A stretch of DNA of 64,000 nucleotides from Streptomyces sp. F001. GTDB taxonomy: Bacteria > Actinomycetota > Actinomycetes > Streptomycetales > Streptomycetaceae. Positions 34,897 through 43,039 of the stretch are shown here, in pieces. Where the stretch lies: contig NZ_QZWF01000019.1 in assembly GCF_004187715.1 (NCBI RefSeq), positions 49,216 through 113,215 of the forward strand, written 5' to 3'. The stretch's first letter is position 1; each line of letters begins with the position of its first letter. The position numbers and the translations under genes were made by a program. The notes beneath the pieces were generated by a model. That model was not told where the DNA came from and ran no database searches. It saw only the letters and a list, made by a program, of their open reading frames with translations.

Positions 34897-36081
34897 GTGG
34901 CCGGTTCCCGTTCCCTGAGCTCCGGGCTCCGCGCACTGCAGCCCGAGGCCTTCGGCGCGGATCCGAGCGGTGAGCGCATGGCGCGCATCCGCAGATCTCC
35001 CTACTTCAAGGACGGGGTCTTCCAGAATCCCGGCGGCCCTTCCCGGACCCGGCCGTCGGGGTCGCCACTGGACTTCGCGAAGAAGTACTTCGACAAGGAA
35101 GATCGCACGCGCCGTTCCCCGAAGGGTGCGGTGCCGGTGCACGCCACCACGCTCGCCGACCTCGCCAAGCCGCCGGTCACCGGGCTGCGGCTGACCTGGA
35201 TGGGTCACTCCAGCGTCCTCGCGGAGATCGACGGACAGCGGGTGCTCTTCGACCCCGTCTGGGGTGAGCGCTGCTCACCGTTCCCCTTCGCCGGCCCCAA
35301 GCGCCTGCACCCGGTGCCGGTCCCGCTGGCGGCGCTCGGCCCGGTCGACGTCGTGGTCATCTCGCACGACCACTACGACCACCTGGACATGCCCACGATC
35401 AAGGCGCTGGCCGACACGGACACCCTGTTCGCCGTCCCGCTCGGCGTCGGCGCACACCTCGAGCACTGGGGCGTGTCCGCCGAGCGGCTGCGCGAACTGG
35501 AGTGGCACGAGACGACGCGGGTCGGCGGGCTCACCCTGACCGCCACCCCCGCCCGTCACTTCTGCGGCCGTGGCCTGCGCAACACCCAGCACACGCTGTG
35601 GGCCTCCTGGGTCGTGGCGGGGGACGAGCACCGGATATTCCACAGCGGTGACACCGGGTACTTCGAGGGCTTCCAGGACATCGGCGCCGACTACGGCCCG
35701 TTCGACGCGACGATGATCCAGCTCGGCGCGTACAGCGAGTTCTGGCCCGACATCCACATGACTCCGGACGAGGGCATGCGCGCCCACCTCGACCTTCAGG
35801 GCGGGGAGCCGGGCGGCGTGCTGCTGCCCATCCACTGGGGGACCTTCAACCTCGCCCCGCATGCCTGGGCCGAGCCCGGCGAGTGGACGATGGACGCCGC
35901 CGGCGCGGTCGGACAGGTGGTCGCCGTCCCTGTTCCGGGCGAGCCCTTCGAGTCGGCTGGAATCCTCCCCACGCGCCCCTGGTGGCGGGATGTGTCCCTG
36001 CCGCTGAACCGCAAGTGGCCCGTTCCGGAGATCACCCCGGAGGCGTCTCGTGACGACCTCGACCTTGTGGGTGAGGGCTGA
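34897..36081 (+). CDS. MBL-fold metallo-hydrolase (NAPE-PLD/UlaG-like)
   Basis: A 394-residue metallo-beta-lactamase-fold hydrolase. The metal motif is VVISHDHYDHLDMP (HxHxDH, near residue 160), further ligands lie in ARHFCGRG (near 222) and HSGDTGYFEGF (near 250), and the conserved C-terminal block LPIHWGTFNLAPHAWAEPGEW is near 310-330. GTG 34897 follows TGGAGG by 5 nt. The substrate is unknown; relatives cleave phosphodiesters or lactones. Its 3' part (from 35746) recurs at 50.7, 56.5 and 61.4 kb as broken copies and marks the left edge of the accessory island. Confidence 0.92.
   Translation: MAGSRSLSSGLRALQPEAFGADPSGERMARIRRSPYFKDGVFQNPGGPSRTRPSGSPLDFAKKYFDKEDRTRRSPKGAVPVHATTLADLAKPPVTGLRLTWMGHSSVLAEIDGQRVLFDPVWGERCSPFPFAGPKRLHPVPVPLAALGPVDVVVISHDHYDHLDMPTIKALADTDTLFAVPLGVGAHLEHWGVSAERLRELEWHETTRVGGLTLTATPARHFCGRGLRNTQHTLWASWVVAGDEHRIFHSGDTGYFEGFQDIGADYGPFDATMIQLGAYSEFWPDIHMTPDEGMRAHLDLQGGEPGGVLLPIHWGTFNLAPHAWAEPGEWTMDAAGAVGQVVAVPVPGEPFESAGILPTRPWWRDVSLPLNRKWPVPEITPEASRDDLDLVGEG
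35746..35901 (+). repeat. Left copy of the MBL-gene 3' direct repeat (island boundary)
   Basis: From 35746 to 35886 (141 bp) the sequence matches 61382-61522 with two mismatches; similarity continues with further mismatches to 35901. Both copies have the same orientation and bracket 25.6 kb. Recombination between them would delete the whole IS-rich island and leave one chimeric MBL gene. Confidence 0.85.
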
Positions 36082-36604
36082 CCGTGGACGAGCTGAAGCA
36101 CGTGACGGACGTCCTTGCAACCATGTCGGAGGCCGAGCGATAGAAGGTCCTGCGGGTCATCGACGGGCCGCCGCGTCGGCAGAGTCAGGAACGGGTGTCG
36201 GAGTTCCGGCCGTGGCCCTCCGCCTGCCGTGGCGGCGCGAGTGTGCGAGTGACAGTGAGTGGCGCGTAGAGCCATGCGGCAGACGATCGGCCTTACTGGC
36301 CATCTCCGGGACCTGCGCCTGGGGGGCACTTCAGGGCGTGAGCGCGTAGCTGGTTGCAGGGTGTCCAAGTCAGGAGTGGCGGTCGTGGAGTGGCAGTTCA
36401 TTCCGTGGTAGCGGCATGTCTTCCTGCTGGGGAGCCTCCCGAATCCGACCGTTACGGCTGGTCGATGACGTCCCTCGTCAAGTCGTATGCGTTCGATCAG
36501 GAACATCATGACCTTGATGCGGCCGGCCTTTCGGTGCGTCCCCTGGACCTCGGCAAGTGCGGCACAGATGCCAATCGCGCGATGGCGAAACCTGCAGGAG
36601 CATT
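36082..36604 (+). other. Gene-poor left edge of the island with short remnants
   Basis: There is no intact gene. A 19-codon frame (about 36084-36143, beginning VDELKHVTDVLATMSEAER and ending in TAG) continues after the stop in frame as KVLRVIDGPPRRQ. It resembles the tail fused to the broken methyltransferase near 39.9 kb (ILARLTSQGRDRVLRALDG), so both look like pieces of one gene family. The rest (36200-36600) gives no recognisable product on either strand. Confidence 0.4.
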
Positions 36605-36605
36605 C

Positions 36606-36741
36606 CGGTTTCAAGCTGGTGGAGTCCGCCCAGGCCCGCTGGCGGGCCGTGAACGCACCCCACCTCGTCGTCCTTGTCCGGGCAGGTGCCCGCTTCGAAG
36701 GCGGCCAGCTCGTTGAACGCCCCACCACCGTGGCAGCATGA
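36606..36741 (+). pseudogene. IS256-family transposase, 3' remnant
   Basis: The frame reads FKLVESAQARWRAVNAPHLV and on to the stop. It matches the last 45 residues of the IS256 transposase at 46930-47066, nearly identical at the nucleotide level over the first 57 nt. The stop is again followed by ATGACC, so the remnant also keeps the start of the coupled second ORF. It is a relic of an earlier IS256 copy. Confidence 0.8.
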
Positions 36742-36776
36742 CCGACTTCGGCCCAGCGCCCGCTGACATGAGAAAC

Positions 36777-36808
36777 CGTCCGCATACCTTTCGACAGGTA
36801 TGCAGACG
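36777..36808 (-). terminator. Hairpin downstream of the 137-aa gene
   Basis: The imperfect inverted repeat CCGTCCGCATACCT / AGGTATGCAGACGG (14-bp arms, one mismatch) lies about 25 bp past the minus-strand stop at 36832. Confidence 0.55.
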
Positions 36809-36831
36809 GCTCTCAGTCGGCCACACCTCGT

Positions 36832-37245
36832 CTACGCCTGGATCCACCGCCTCAGCGCCTCGACCGTGTCCTCCGGCGTCGTGTTGAAGCACAGCCGGAT
36901 CCCGGGCGCCGCCTCGGTGAGGAGGTTGACCAGCCGCTCGAACAGCAGGGTGTTCTCCGGCAGCATCCGCACGCCACCGCCGATCATCGCCAAGCCGAAC
37001 GCGTGCTTCTGGAGCTGCTCCCGGACAGTCGCCTCGGCGCGGTCTGGAGAGATGTCGATCAGGCACACAACAGCATCGAACCCCGCTTCGCGCAGCGCCG
37101 CGTTCGCCGCCTCGATCCGGGCAGTGAGCACCGCCTCGTCGACACCGTCGGGCATCCGGCTGTAGTCGAGCGCACTCGGGTGCAGACCGATGGACAGTAC
37201 CTTCGTGTCGCCCGGCAGGGGAGTCGAGGTCGTCGGTCGACCCAT
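36832..37245 (-). CDS. Uncharacterised protein, 137 aa
   Basis: An intact frame with good codon use. The product begins MGRPTTSTPLPGDTKVLSIG and has an alternating beta/alpha pattern (AVLTARIEAANAALREAGFDAVVCLIDISP, then FGLAMIGGGVRMLP and LCFNTTPEDTVEALRRWI). It looks like a small Rossmann-like or receiver-like domain. I do not recognise the family. It has its own terminator and lies between IS relics. GAGAGGA upstream of ATG 37245 is a plausible ribosome site. Confidence 0.6.
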   Translation of the reverse strand: MGRPTTSTPLPGDTKVLSIGLHPSALDYSRMPDGVDEAVLTARIEAANAALREAGFDAVVCLIDISPDRAEATVREQLQKHAFGLAMIGGGVRMLPENTLLFERLVNLLTEAAPGIRLCFNTTPEDTVEALRRWIQA

Positions 37246-37385
37246 GGACGGTGTCCTCTCTGCTCACATCACGCTGATCTTCCCGGTGTATCACGGAAGT
37301 TGGGCAGAGGGCCCGCTCGGTTCGAAATCGGCAGACGATCTCGGCCGGCTCCCGAGCGCGATGATCGCTCTCTGTCCCAACTGAC

Positions 37386-37665
37386 ACGCCAACAAGACGT
37401 ACGGCGCCGACAGGGAAGCGCTCACAGAGGCTCTCCGTGCTGATGCCCTGAGGCTGCACGAAGACGGCGTGCGGCGCTTTTCGCGAAGTACCTGGTACCG
37501 GCGGGCATGGCGGACGATGTGCGAGGAGTTGGAGGAGGTCATCCAGCTGACGGGTTGTTCCGGGGCAAGGCGAATATTCGAGATGGCTGCCGAGTCCGGC
37601 AGCGTAGTACGCCAGGCTGTCTCTGTGTACCGTTCGGATTCATGGGTGACCTGGCAGGGCGCTGA
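37386..37665 (+). pseudogene. Degenerate hypothetical gene fragment
   Basis: The plus-strand frame reads KTYGADREALTEALRADALRL, then SRSTWYRRAWRTMCEELEEV, with coding-like composition but no credible start. It is cut on the right by the IS110 element. The product family is not recognised; it appears to be a truncated 3' gene part. Confidence 0.35.
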
Positions 37666-37692
37666 CACGAAAGATGCAAGCGACTGTGCAGG

Positions 37693-38955
37693 TCAGGACG
37701 TTGTGATGGGTTCGAAGCGGAGGGTCATTCCGAGGCTGTTGGCTTCCTTGATCATGCGGCGCATGGCGCGTTCGGGGTCACGCTTGGTGAAGTAGTCGGC
37801 GCCGAGGTCGCGGTAGGGGACGTGGTCGTGCAGGACGTGCCAGATCGCGATGGCGAGTTTGTGCATGACCGCGACCATGGCGCGCTTGCCTCCCCTGCGT
37901 GCGGAGATGCGCCGGAAGTAGGCGGCGAGGTAGGTGTCCTTGTTCCTGATCGCGGCCATGGCGACGACGCCGAGCAACCGTTTGAGGTTGCTGTTGCCCG
38001 GTCGGGTCTTCCCCGACTTGCTCACTCCCGCGGATTCGTTCTGCCCGGGGCAGACACCGATCCACGAGGCGAGGTGTCCGGCAGTTGGGAACTGGTTCAT
38101 GTCCCCACCGGTCTCGGCCAGGATGATCTCCGCTGCCATCCGGCCGATTCCCGGGATCGAGTCGAGAAGGTCGAGCTCGTGCTCGCGCTCGGCCAGAAGG
38201 CCGGCGATCCGCGCGTCGAACGCGGTGACGGCACTCTTGAAGCGGTCGATCTCATCGAGGTAGTGGCGGACCATGAACGCGTGGTGGTCGGTGAACTCGC
38301 CGTCCAGGGCCTCGATGAGGGCTGGGATCTTCGCGCGGGCCTTGCCGACGGCGAGGCCGGCCAGCTGCCCGGGGTCACGTTCCCCGGCGATGAGAGCCTC
38401 CAGGATCGCCCGGCCGCTCACGCCCGTCACATCGGTCAGCACCGAGGTGAGCTTCATGCCGGTGTCCTCCGGCTCCTTCTCCAGCCGCTGAACCTCCCAG
38501 CCCGCGGCCCGCACGAGCTCGGTACGCCTGCGGGTCAGATCCCGCAGTTCCCGGACCGCACGCTCGGGGACGAACGAGGCCATCACCAGCCCGGACGCAC
38601 CGGCCCGGGCGAGGAAGGCCGCGTCGCTGGGGTCGCTCTTGCGCCCCCGGATCCCCTTGAGGTGGGCAGGGTTGACCAGCATCAGGTTCAGATGGGGCTG
38701 CAGAAGGTAGTAGACACCGCGCCAGTAGTCGGCGGTGGCCTCCATGACCACCACCTCAACCTCACGCTCCGTCAGCCAGCCCAACAGCCAGCGGACTTCC
38801 GACCGCGTGGTCCCGAACCGCTCGGTCTCCAAACTCCACGTCCCCGACCGCTTTGTGCTGGGCGTGCGCACGCAGGCCAGCAGGAAACGCTTGCCCAGGT
38901 CCACTCCCGCGGACCGCAGATGGATGACCTCGTCCTTCACATCCTGCCGATTCAT
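37693..38955 (-). CDS. IS110-family transposase (copy 1)
   Basis: A 420-residue DEDD recombinase. The N-terminal RuvC-like domain begins SAGVDLGKRFLLACV with VVMEATADYWRG and RKSDPSDAAFLAR. The C-terminal Tnp_20 domain has SIPGIGRMAAEIILAETGGDM and the Ser region GVCPGQNESAGVSKSGKTRPGN. It is intact. ATG 38955 is chosen by family length. IS110 elements have no classic inverted repeats and use a structured bridge RNA from a non-coding end; 38956-39180 upstream is where one could be encoded. It lies directly upstream of the broken methyltransferase gene. Confidence 0.9.
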   Translation of the reverse strand: MNRQDVKDEVIHLRSAGVDLGKRFLLACVRTPSTKRSGTWSLETERFGTTRSEVRWLLGWLTEREVEVVVMEATADYWRGVYYLLQPHLNLMLVNPAHLKGIRGRKSDPSDAAFLARAGASGLVMASFVPERAVRELRDLTRRRTELVRAAGWEVQRLEKEPEDTGMKLTSVLTDVTGVSGRAILEALIAGERDPGQLAGLAVGKARAKIPALIEALDGEFTDHHAFMVRHYLDEIDRFKSAVTAFDARIAGLLAEREHELDLLDSIPGIGRMAAEIILAETGGDMNQFPTAGHLASWIGVCPGQNESAGVSKSGKTRPGNSNLKRLLGVVAMAAIRNKDTYLAAYFRRISARRGGKRAMVAVMHKLAIAIWHVLHDHVPYRDLGADYFTKRDPERAMRRMIKEANSLGMTLRFEPITTS

Positions 38956-39181
38956 CGCCCGCTCCCGACGGCCGCACCCACCCCGCTCGGCGGCTGTCCC
39001 GGAGGAGTCAAGGGAAGACTCGGAATCTGACACGCGTGCTCCCGGACGGCAGATGCCGCCATGGCGACAAACCGTGGTCCCCTCGGCTGACCCCCGCACC
39101 ATCCTGGCAAACGAGCTCACCGGCATCGCAGAGCCATCGGCGTGGCCGGGACATCCAGGTCTACTTTCCCGCACTCGGGGT

Positions 39182-39855
39182 GATCAGCGCAGCGATACGC
39201 GTTCCTGGCAAGAATTGAACCGGGCGTACTGGGACGAGCGGGTGCCCGTACATCTGGGCTCGGACCTCTACGACATGGAGCAGTTCCGTGCCCGGCCCGA
39301 TTCATTGAAGGGCTTCGAGACGGCCGAGGTGGGGGATGTCAGGGGCAAGCGCCTGATCCATCTGCAGTGCCACTTCGGCCGGGACACGCTGTCGTGGGCG
39401 GCACGAGGAGCCCAGGTCACCGGGCTGGACTTCTCTCCGCCCGAGATCGAAGCGGCCTCACGACTCGCGACCGAACTCGGCATCGACGCACGCTTCCTGA
39501 CCGCGGACGTCTATGACTCCGTCTCAGCGGTCGGGGGGGGGAGACATTCGACATCGTCTACACCAGTTTCGGGGCGCTGAACTGGCTTCCTGACATCACG
39601 CGCTGGGCATCGGTGGTCGCAACACTGCTCGCCCCCGCCGGCTTTCTGTACCTTGCGGAGTTCCACCCGTTCAGCTTCGCCCTCGACGACGAGACCGGAA
39701 GCACGGTCGCGCATGACTACTTCGACGAGGGACCGGAAGCCTCGGGAGGCCCCGGCACCTACGCCGACGAGGTGGCGACGACCGAGCACAACGCGACCGT
39801 CGAGTGGAGGCACAGGCTTTCGACGGTTGTCTCTGCGATCGCCGGATGGCGAGCG
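39182..39855 (+). pseudogene. Class I SAM-dependent methyltransferase, frameshifted and 3'-truncated
   Basis: The frame reads SWQELNRAYWDERVPVHLGS, then the SAM motif LIHLQCHFGRDTLSWAARGAQVTGLDFSPPEI. At 39533-39541 a run of nine G breaks the frame; the protein resumes one frame over as TFDIVYTSFGALNWLPDITRW. The typical C-terminal part ends at about 39850 (VEWRHRLSTVVSAI), where foreign sequence follows. A G7 or G10 run would restore the frame. The 5' end abuts IS110. Confidence 0.8.
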
Positions 39856-40011
39856 ATGACGCCGATCAGCGACGACCTTGCCGAGGTCGCGCAGATACTG
39901 GCGCGACTCACGTCCCAAGGGCGCGATCGCGTGCTGCGGGCATTGGACGGGGTACCCCGCAGGAGCGACCGGACGTCGCCCAGCTTTTCAGACCCAGGTC
40001 TGTGTAGCGAA
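39856..40011 (+). other. Fusion scar between the methyltransferase relic and ISL3
   Basis: The frame downstream of the methyltransferase relic reads DLAEVAQILARLTSQGRDRV and on to DGVPRR. It resembles the relic at 36.1 kb but not the methyltransferase. No intact gene. Confidence 0.35.
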
Positions 40012-40039
40012 CGGCCCTGGCTCACTTTCGGAGGTGACG

Positions 40040-40197
40040 GAGCGTACCGCTATCCGAGGAGGACGCGGTGGCGCAGCAGAGCGAAGCCTGCTGCGCCCAT
40101 GCATACGGCGCGCCATCCGTTCGGTCTTGGTGTTGACACCCTCGGCGGGGCCGTTGCTGTACCGAAGTGTGAGCCTGGCGATCACGGCGTCGAGGTC
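40040..40197 (-). pseudogene. ISL3 transposase, 3' fragment
   Basis: Reads DLDAVIARLTLRYSNGPAEG, then VNTKTERMARRMHGR, the ISL3 C-terminal block, then a frameshift; the expected AGFALLRHRVLL is readable in the next frame. It continues exactly where the 5' part stops at 41494 on the other side of IS3. Confidence 0.8.
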
Positions 40198-40230
40198 TGA
40201 AGTTTCCCCGTGATGTTGGACACTCGATGC

Positions 40231-41124
40231 TTACGCCACGAGGGCGTGTCCTTGTTCGTGTCGTTGCCGGATCTCCAGCGGGGTGAGGTAGCCCCAGACC
40301 GGATGCTTCCGCAGTCGCCGGCGGTTGTAGAAGGTCTCGATGAAGGCGAAGACCTCCGCTCGGGCGCTCGCCCGGTCCGGCCAGCAGCGGGTGCCGATCT
40401 CTTCCTTCAGCAGTGCGAAGAATGACTCGGCGGCGGCGTTGTCGAAGCACGAGCCGGTGCGGCCCATGCTCTGCCGCAGCCCCAACCGGCATATCTCGCG
40501 GCGGAGTTCGTCGGAGGTGTATTCGCTGCCGCGGTCCGAATGCGCGATGCAGCCGGGCTGGAGCCGGCTGCGTGCGGCAGCCATGACCAGCGCGTCGACG
40601 ACCAGCGAGGCGCGGTGGTGGTCGGCCATGGAGTAGCCGACGATCTCGCGGGTCGCCAGATCGAGCCAGGTCGCCAGGTAGAGCCAGCCCTCCTCGGTGG
40701 CGATGAAGGTGATGTCGCCGACGAGCTTCATCCCGGGTGCCGGGGCGGTGAAGTCCCGCCCGAGCAGGTCCGCCGCGGGCACGGCCCTCTTGGCCGGGCG
40801 GGTCAGCGACCGGCGCCTGCGGCGGGTCACGCCGGCGATGCCGCGCTCGCGCATGACGCGCTCGATGCGCTTGCGGTTGATCCGGTGCCCGAGCCGGCGC
40901 AGCTCAGCATGGATCCGCGGCACCCCGTAGGCGCGGCGGGAGGCGAGGTGCAGCACGGTGATCTCGTGCGCCAGGGCGTCGTCGGCAGCCTGCTTCGCCC
41001 GCCGGGTCTTCTCGCCGGCCAGCCACGCGTAGAAGGAGGAGCGGGCCACCTTCAGCAGCCGGCACAGAAGAGCGACGCCATGGATGGTCTTCTCCGCCTC
41101 GATGAACGCGTACACATCGCTCAT
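40231..41124 (-). CDS. IS3 OrfB transposase (DDE integrase core)
   Basis: A 297-residue rve-type integrase. The HTH_21 region is SSFYAWLAGEKTRRAKQ (about 29-45), followed by the DDE triad in GDITFIATEEGWLYLATWLD (near 135), HSDRGSEYTS (near 195) and DNAAAESFFALLKEE (near 230). The ATG at 41124 overlaps the OrfA stop by 4 bp. IS3 elements often make an OrfAB fusion by -1 frameshifting in this overlap; here direct coupling is also possible. All catalytic residues are present. Confidence 0.92.
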   Translation of the reverse strand: MSDVYAFIEAEKTIHGVALLCRLLKVARSSFYAWLAGEKTRRAKQAADDALAHEITVLHLASRRAYGVPRIHAELRRLGHRINRKRIERVMRERGIAGVTRRRRRSLTRPAKRAVPAADLLGRDFTAPAPGMKLVGDITFIATEEGWLYLATWLDLATREIVGYSMADHHRASLVVDALVMAAARSRLQPGCIAHSDRGSEYTSDELRREICRLGLRQSMGRTGSCFDNAAAESFFALLKEEIGTRCWPDRASARAEVFAFIETFYNRRRLRKHPVWGYLTPLEIRQRHEQGHALVA

Positions 41125-41426
41125 CGATCGCTCTCCTTCGCGAAGAAGACCGCCGCTTTTCGCAGCACCTCGATCGTCTCCGCCTGCTCGGCGGCCAACC
41201 TCCGCAGCCGGCGCAGCTCTTCGCGCTCGGCCGTCGTCAGCTCTCCCGGCGCCCCCTGCCCGCGGTCGATCGTGTCCTGCTTGACCCAGTTCCGCAGTCC
41301 CTCAGCGCTGACCCCGAGCTCCCGGGCCACCTCGGTGACGGTCTTCCCGGAGGAGCGCACGAGCGCGACCGCGTCCCGTTTGAACTCCTCCGTGTACCGC
41401 CTGCTGCGGTTGCTCTTGCTTCCCAC
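41121..41426 (-). CDS. IS3 OrfA (HTH protein)
   Basis: A 101-residue protein that begins MGSKSNRSRRYTEEFKRDAV. The HTH is KTVTEVARELGVSAEGLRNWVK (about 27-48), and a leucine-zipper coiled coil lies in ELRRLRRLAAEQAETIEVLRKAAVFF (about 70-95). It binds the IS ends and regulates OrfB. It is intact and coupled to OrfB. Confidence 0.9.
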   Translation of the reverse strand: MGSKSNRSRRYTEEFKRDAVALVRSSGKTVTEVARELGVSAEGLRNWVKQDTIDRGQGAPGELTTAEREELRRLRRLAAEQAETIEVLRKAAVFFAKESDR

Positions 41427-41493
41427 CTGGTGCTACTTCCTCTGGAACCTCACGTCCCAGTCTCCAGGTGTCCGTGATCAAGGGGAAGCTTCA

Positions 41494-42658
41494 CTCCCCG
41501 TCCAGGCTCCGGGTGAAGGCATGCAGATGGGGCAGGCTGGCTTGTTCGGGGCCGGGCGATCCAGCGCGCGTGAGCACGTCGGCGTGCGGCGTAAGGAGCA
41601 GTGCGAAGTCCCGTTTTCTGCTGCCAGTTGAGTCATCTCGGGGCAGGCGGCGGCGAGCTTGGCCAGAAGTTCGTATTGCTCGGCCCCGGTTGATGTACTT
41701 GTGCAGGAGGTTCAGGCAGCCCGTGAGGCCGAGGATCTTGGTCTCCTCGAAGAGGCGCGTAACGGGGACGCCCGGATCCTCGGCTCGGCGTTTGGGCAGG
41801 TGCTCGCGGTAGTGGCCGAGGAGGCTGGCGCGGTACTTGGGAACGCGGAGCATGCGCTCAGGCCGTCGGCACGAGCGTACCTTTTGACGGTGTCAGGGCC
41901 AATTGCAGTCGGGGGACGCATTCGAGCAGGCCGACGCCCTGGTCGAGCAGGCCGTCGATCGGGTGCCAGCGTTCGAGGGTGGTCTGGGCGCGGGGCCCGT
42001 TGTACAGGGGCGCATCCAGCACGGTGGCCCAGCAGGTGCTGTGCGCTTTGACCTTGCTCAGAGCGGCTTCGCACAGGTTCTTCCACACATGCCATCGGTC
42101 TCCGACCTGGACCGCGCCCGGGCAGAGCGCGCCGAATGGCCTCGGCAAATCAACGATCACAGTGTGACGCCGGCGTAGGGCGAAGTCGTCGACATTGATC
42201 ACACGGGGCACCCGCCCGGTGGGCAACGGGATCCGCAGTAGGGCGCGCAGAGCCGTGTGACGCGACAGACTCACCGCCAGAATCGCCAGCGGCCGCCCGC
42301 TAACTCCTTGACCATGGCATTGACTTGCCTGGTCAGGCGGGTGGTACGACGCTGGTACTGGTCCAGGACGTCGGGCACTTGTTCGCGGAAGATGTGACTG
42401 CAGTCGCGCGTGAGACACCAAGCGCCGCACCCGCACACGGACCACCACCCGGCGCCCGTCGATCGGCAGGTCGGCCACCGTCCGCCAGTGATAGCCGTGC
42501 ACGCGCTCCGACGGCGCCCCGCACGCGGGGTAGCCCTCGGTGTCCGGCCGAGTCTGTGCCCGCATCACGATCCGCTCGCCCGCGTCGAGCACGTCCCTGA
42601 TGACCAGTGGGGACAGACCCGAAAGCACCGTCTTCACAAGCTCGTTGACCTCAATCAT
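41494..42658 (-). pseudogene. ISL3 transposase, 5' part, multiply frameshifted
   Basis: From about 42658 the frame reads MIEVNELVKTVLSGLSPLVI, then a zinc-ribbon-like CxxC that has decayed to YPACG, then VHGYHWRTVADLPIDGRRV. A shift near 42430 hides FREQVPDVLDQYQRRTTRLT. The DDE region RVINVDDFALRRRHTVIVD (near 42190) is again readable, and KILGLTGCLNLLHKYINRGRA follows near 41700. At least two frameshifts are visible. It ends at the IS3 junction. Confidence 0.8.
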
Positions 42659-42719
42659 TCGAATGTCAATGAGGCCCACGACGCTCCGTCACCACCGAAA
42701 GGAGCAATGCTCAAGACCT

Positions 42720-43039
42720 AATAGCAGTGCACGGTGGCGGGTGACCCCTACTCAAGGCCTGGAGCCGGACTCCTCTCCACAGGCAGAGGGCCCCGTCGCC
42801 GTGCACACCTGCCGGTGTGTCGCGTATCTGGCCGATGACGTCATGATCGTGACCTGAGCCGTCCGTACGGCCACCTCTCCCTCGCTGCGCGAGCCACTGA
42901 GCTCCTTCCAGAGACCGAGGCCCGTGCGGGGAGCTGGGGCTGCGAACTGCTCATCGGATGTCGGGCCATCGAGCCCTCCTATTAGGTCGCGGCGTGCCCT
43001 GCGCAGGCTCACACGGAACGAGCACGACGATGAGGGAGC
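42720..43039 (+). other. Non-coding stretch between ISL3 and the second IS110 gene
   Basis: No gene is recognisable on either strand. It lies 5' of an IS110-type recombinase, the position where IS110-group elements keep the left end and the bridge-RNA gene. Short complementary runs are present, but I cannot fold it reliably by eye. Confidence 0.35.

Larger units (their letters stand above)
40198..41493 (-). mobile_element. IS3-family element inserted in ISL3
   Basis: A 1296-bp element with ends TGAAGTTTCCCC (left) and GGGGAAGCTTCA (right), imperfect inverted repeats that extend to GGACAC on both sides. Target duplication is short (TC or 3 bp). Removing it rejoins the ISL3 frame across L-D-G/D-L-D-A. 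Both OrfA and OrfB look intact. Confidence 0.85.
40012..42719 (-). mobile_element. ISL3-family element, interrupted by IS3
   Basis: The outer ends share TTTCGG(A/T)GGTGACGGAGCGT: left at 40026-40046, right, inverted, near 42681-42703. Subtracting the inserted IS3 (40198-41493) leaves about 1.4 kb, the usual ISL3 length. The transposase is decayed by several frameshifts, so the element cannot transpose on its own. Confidence 0.8.
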
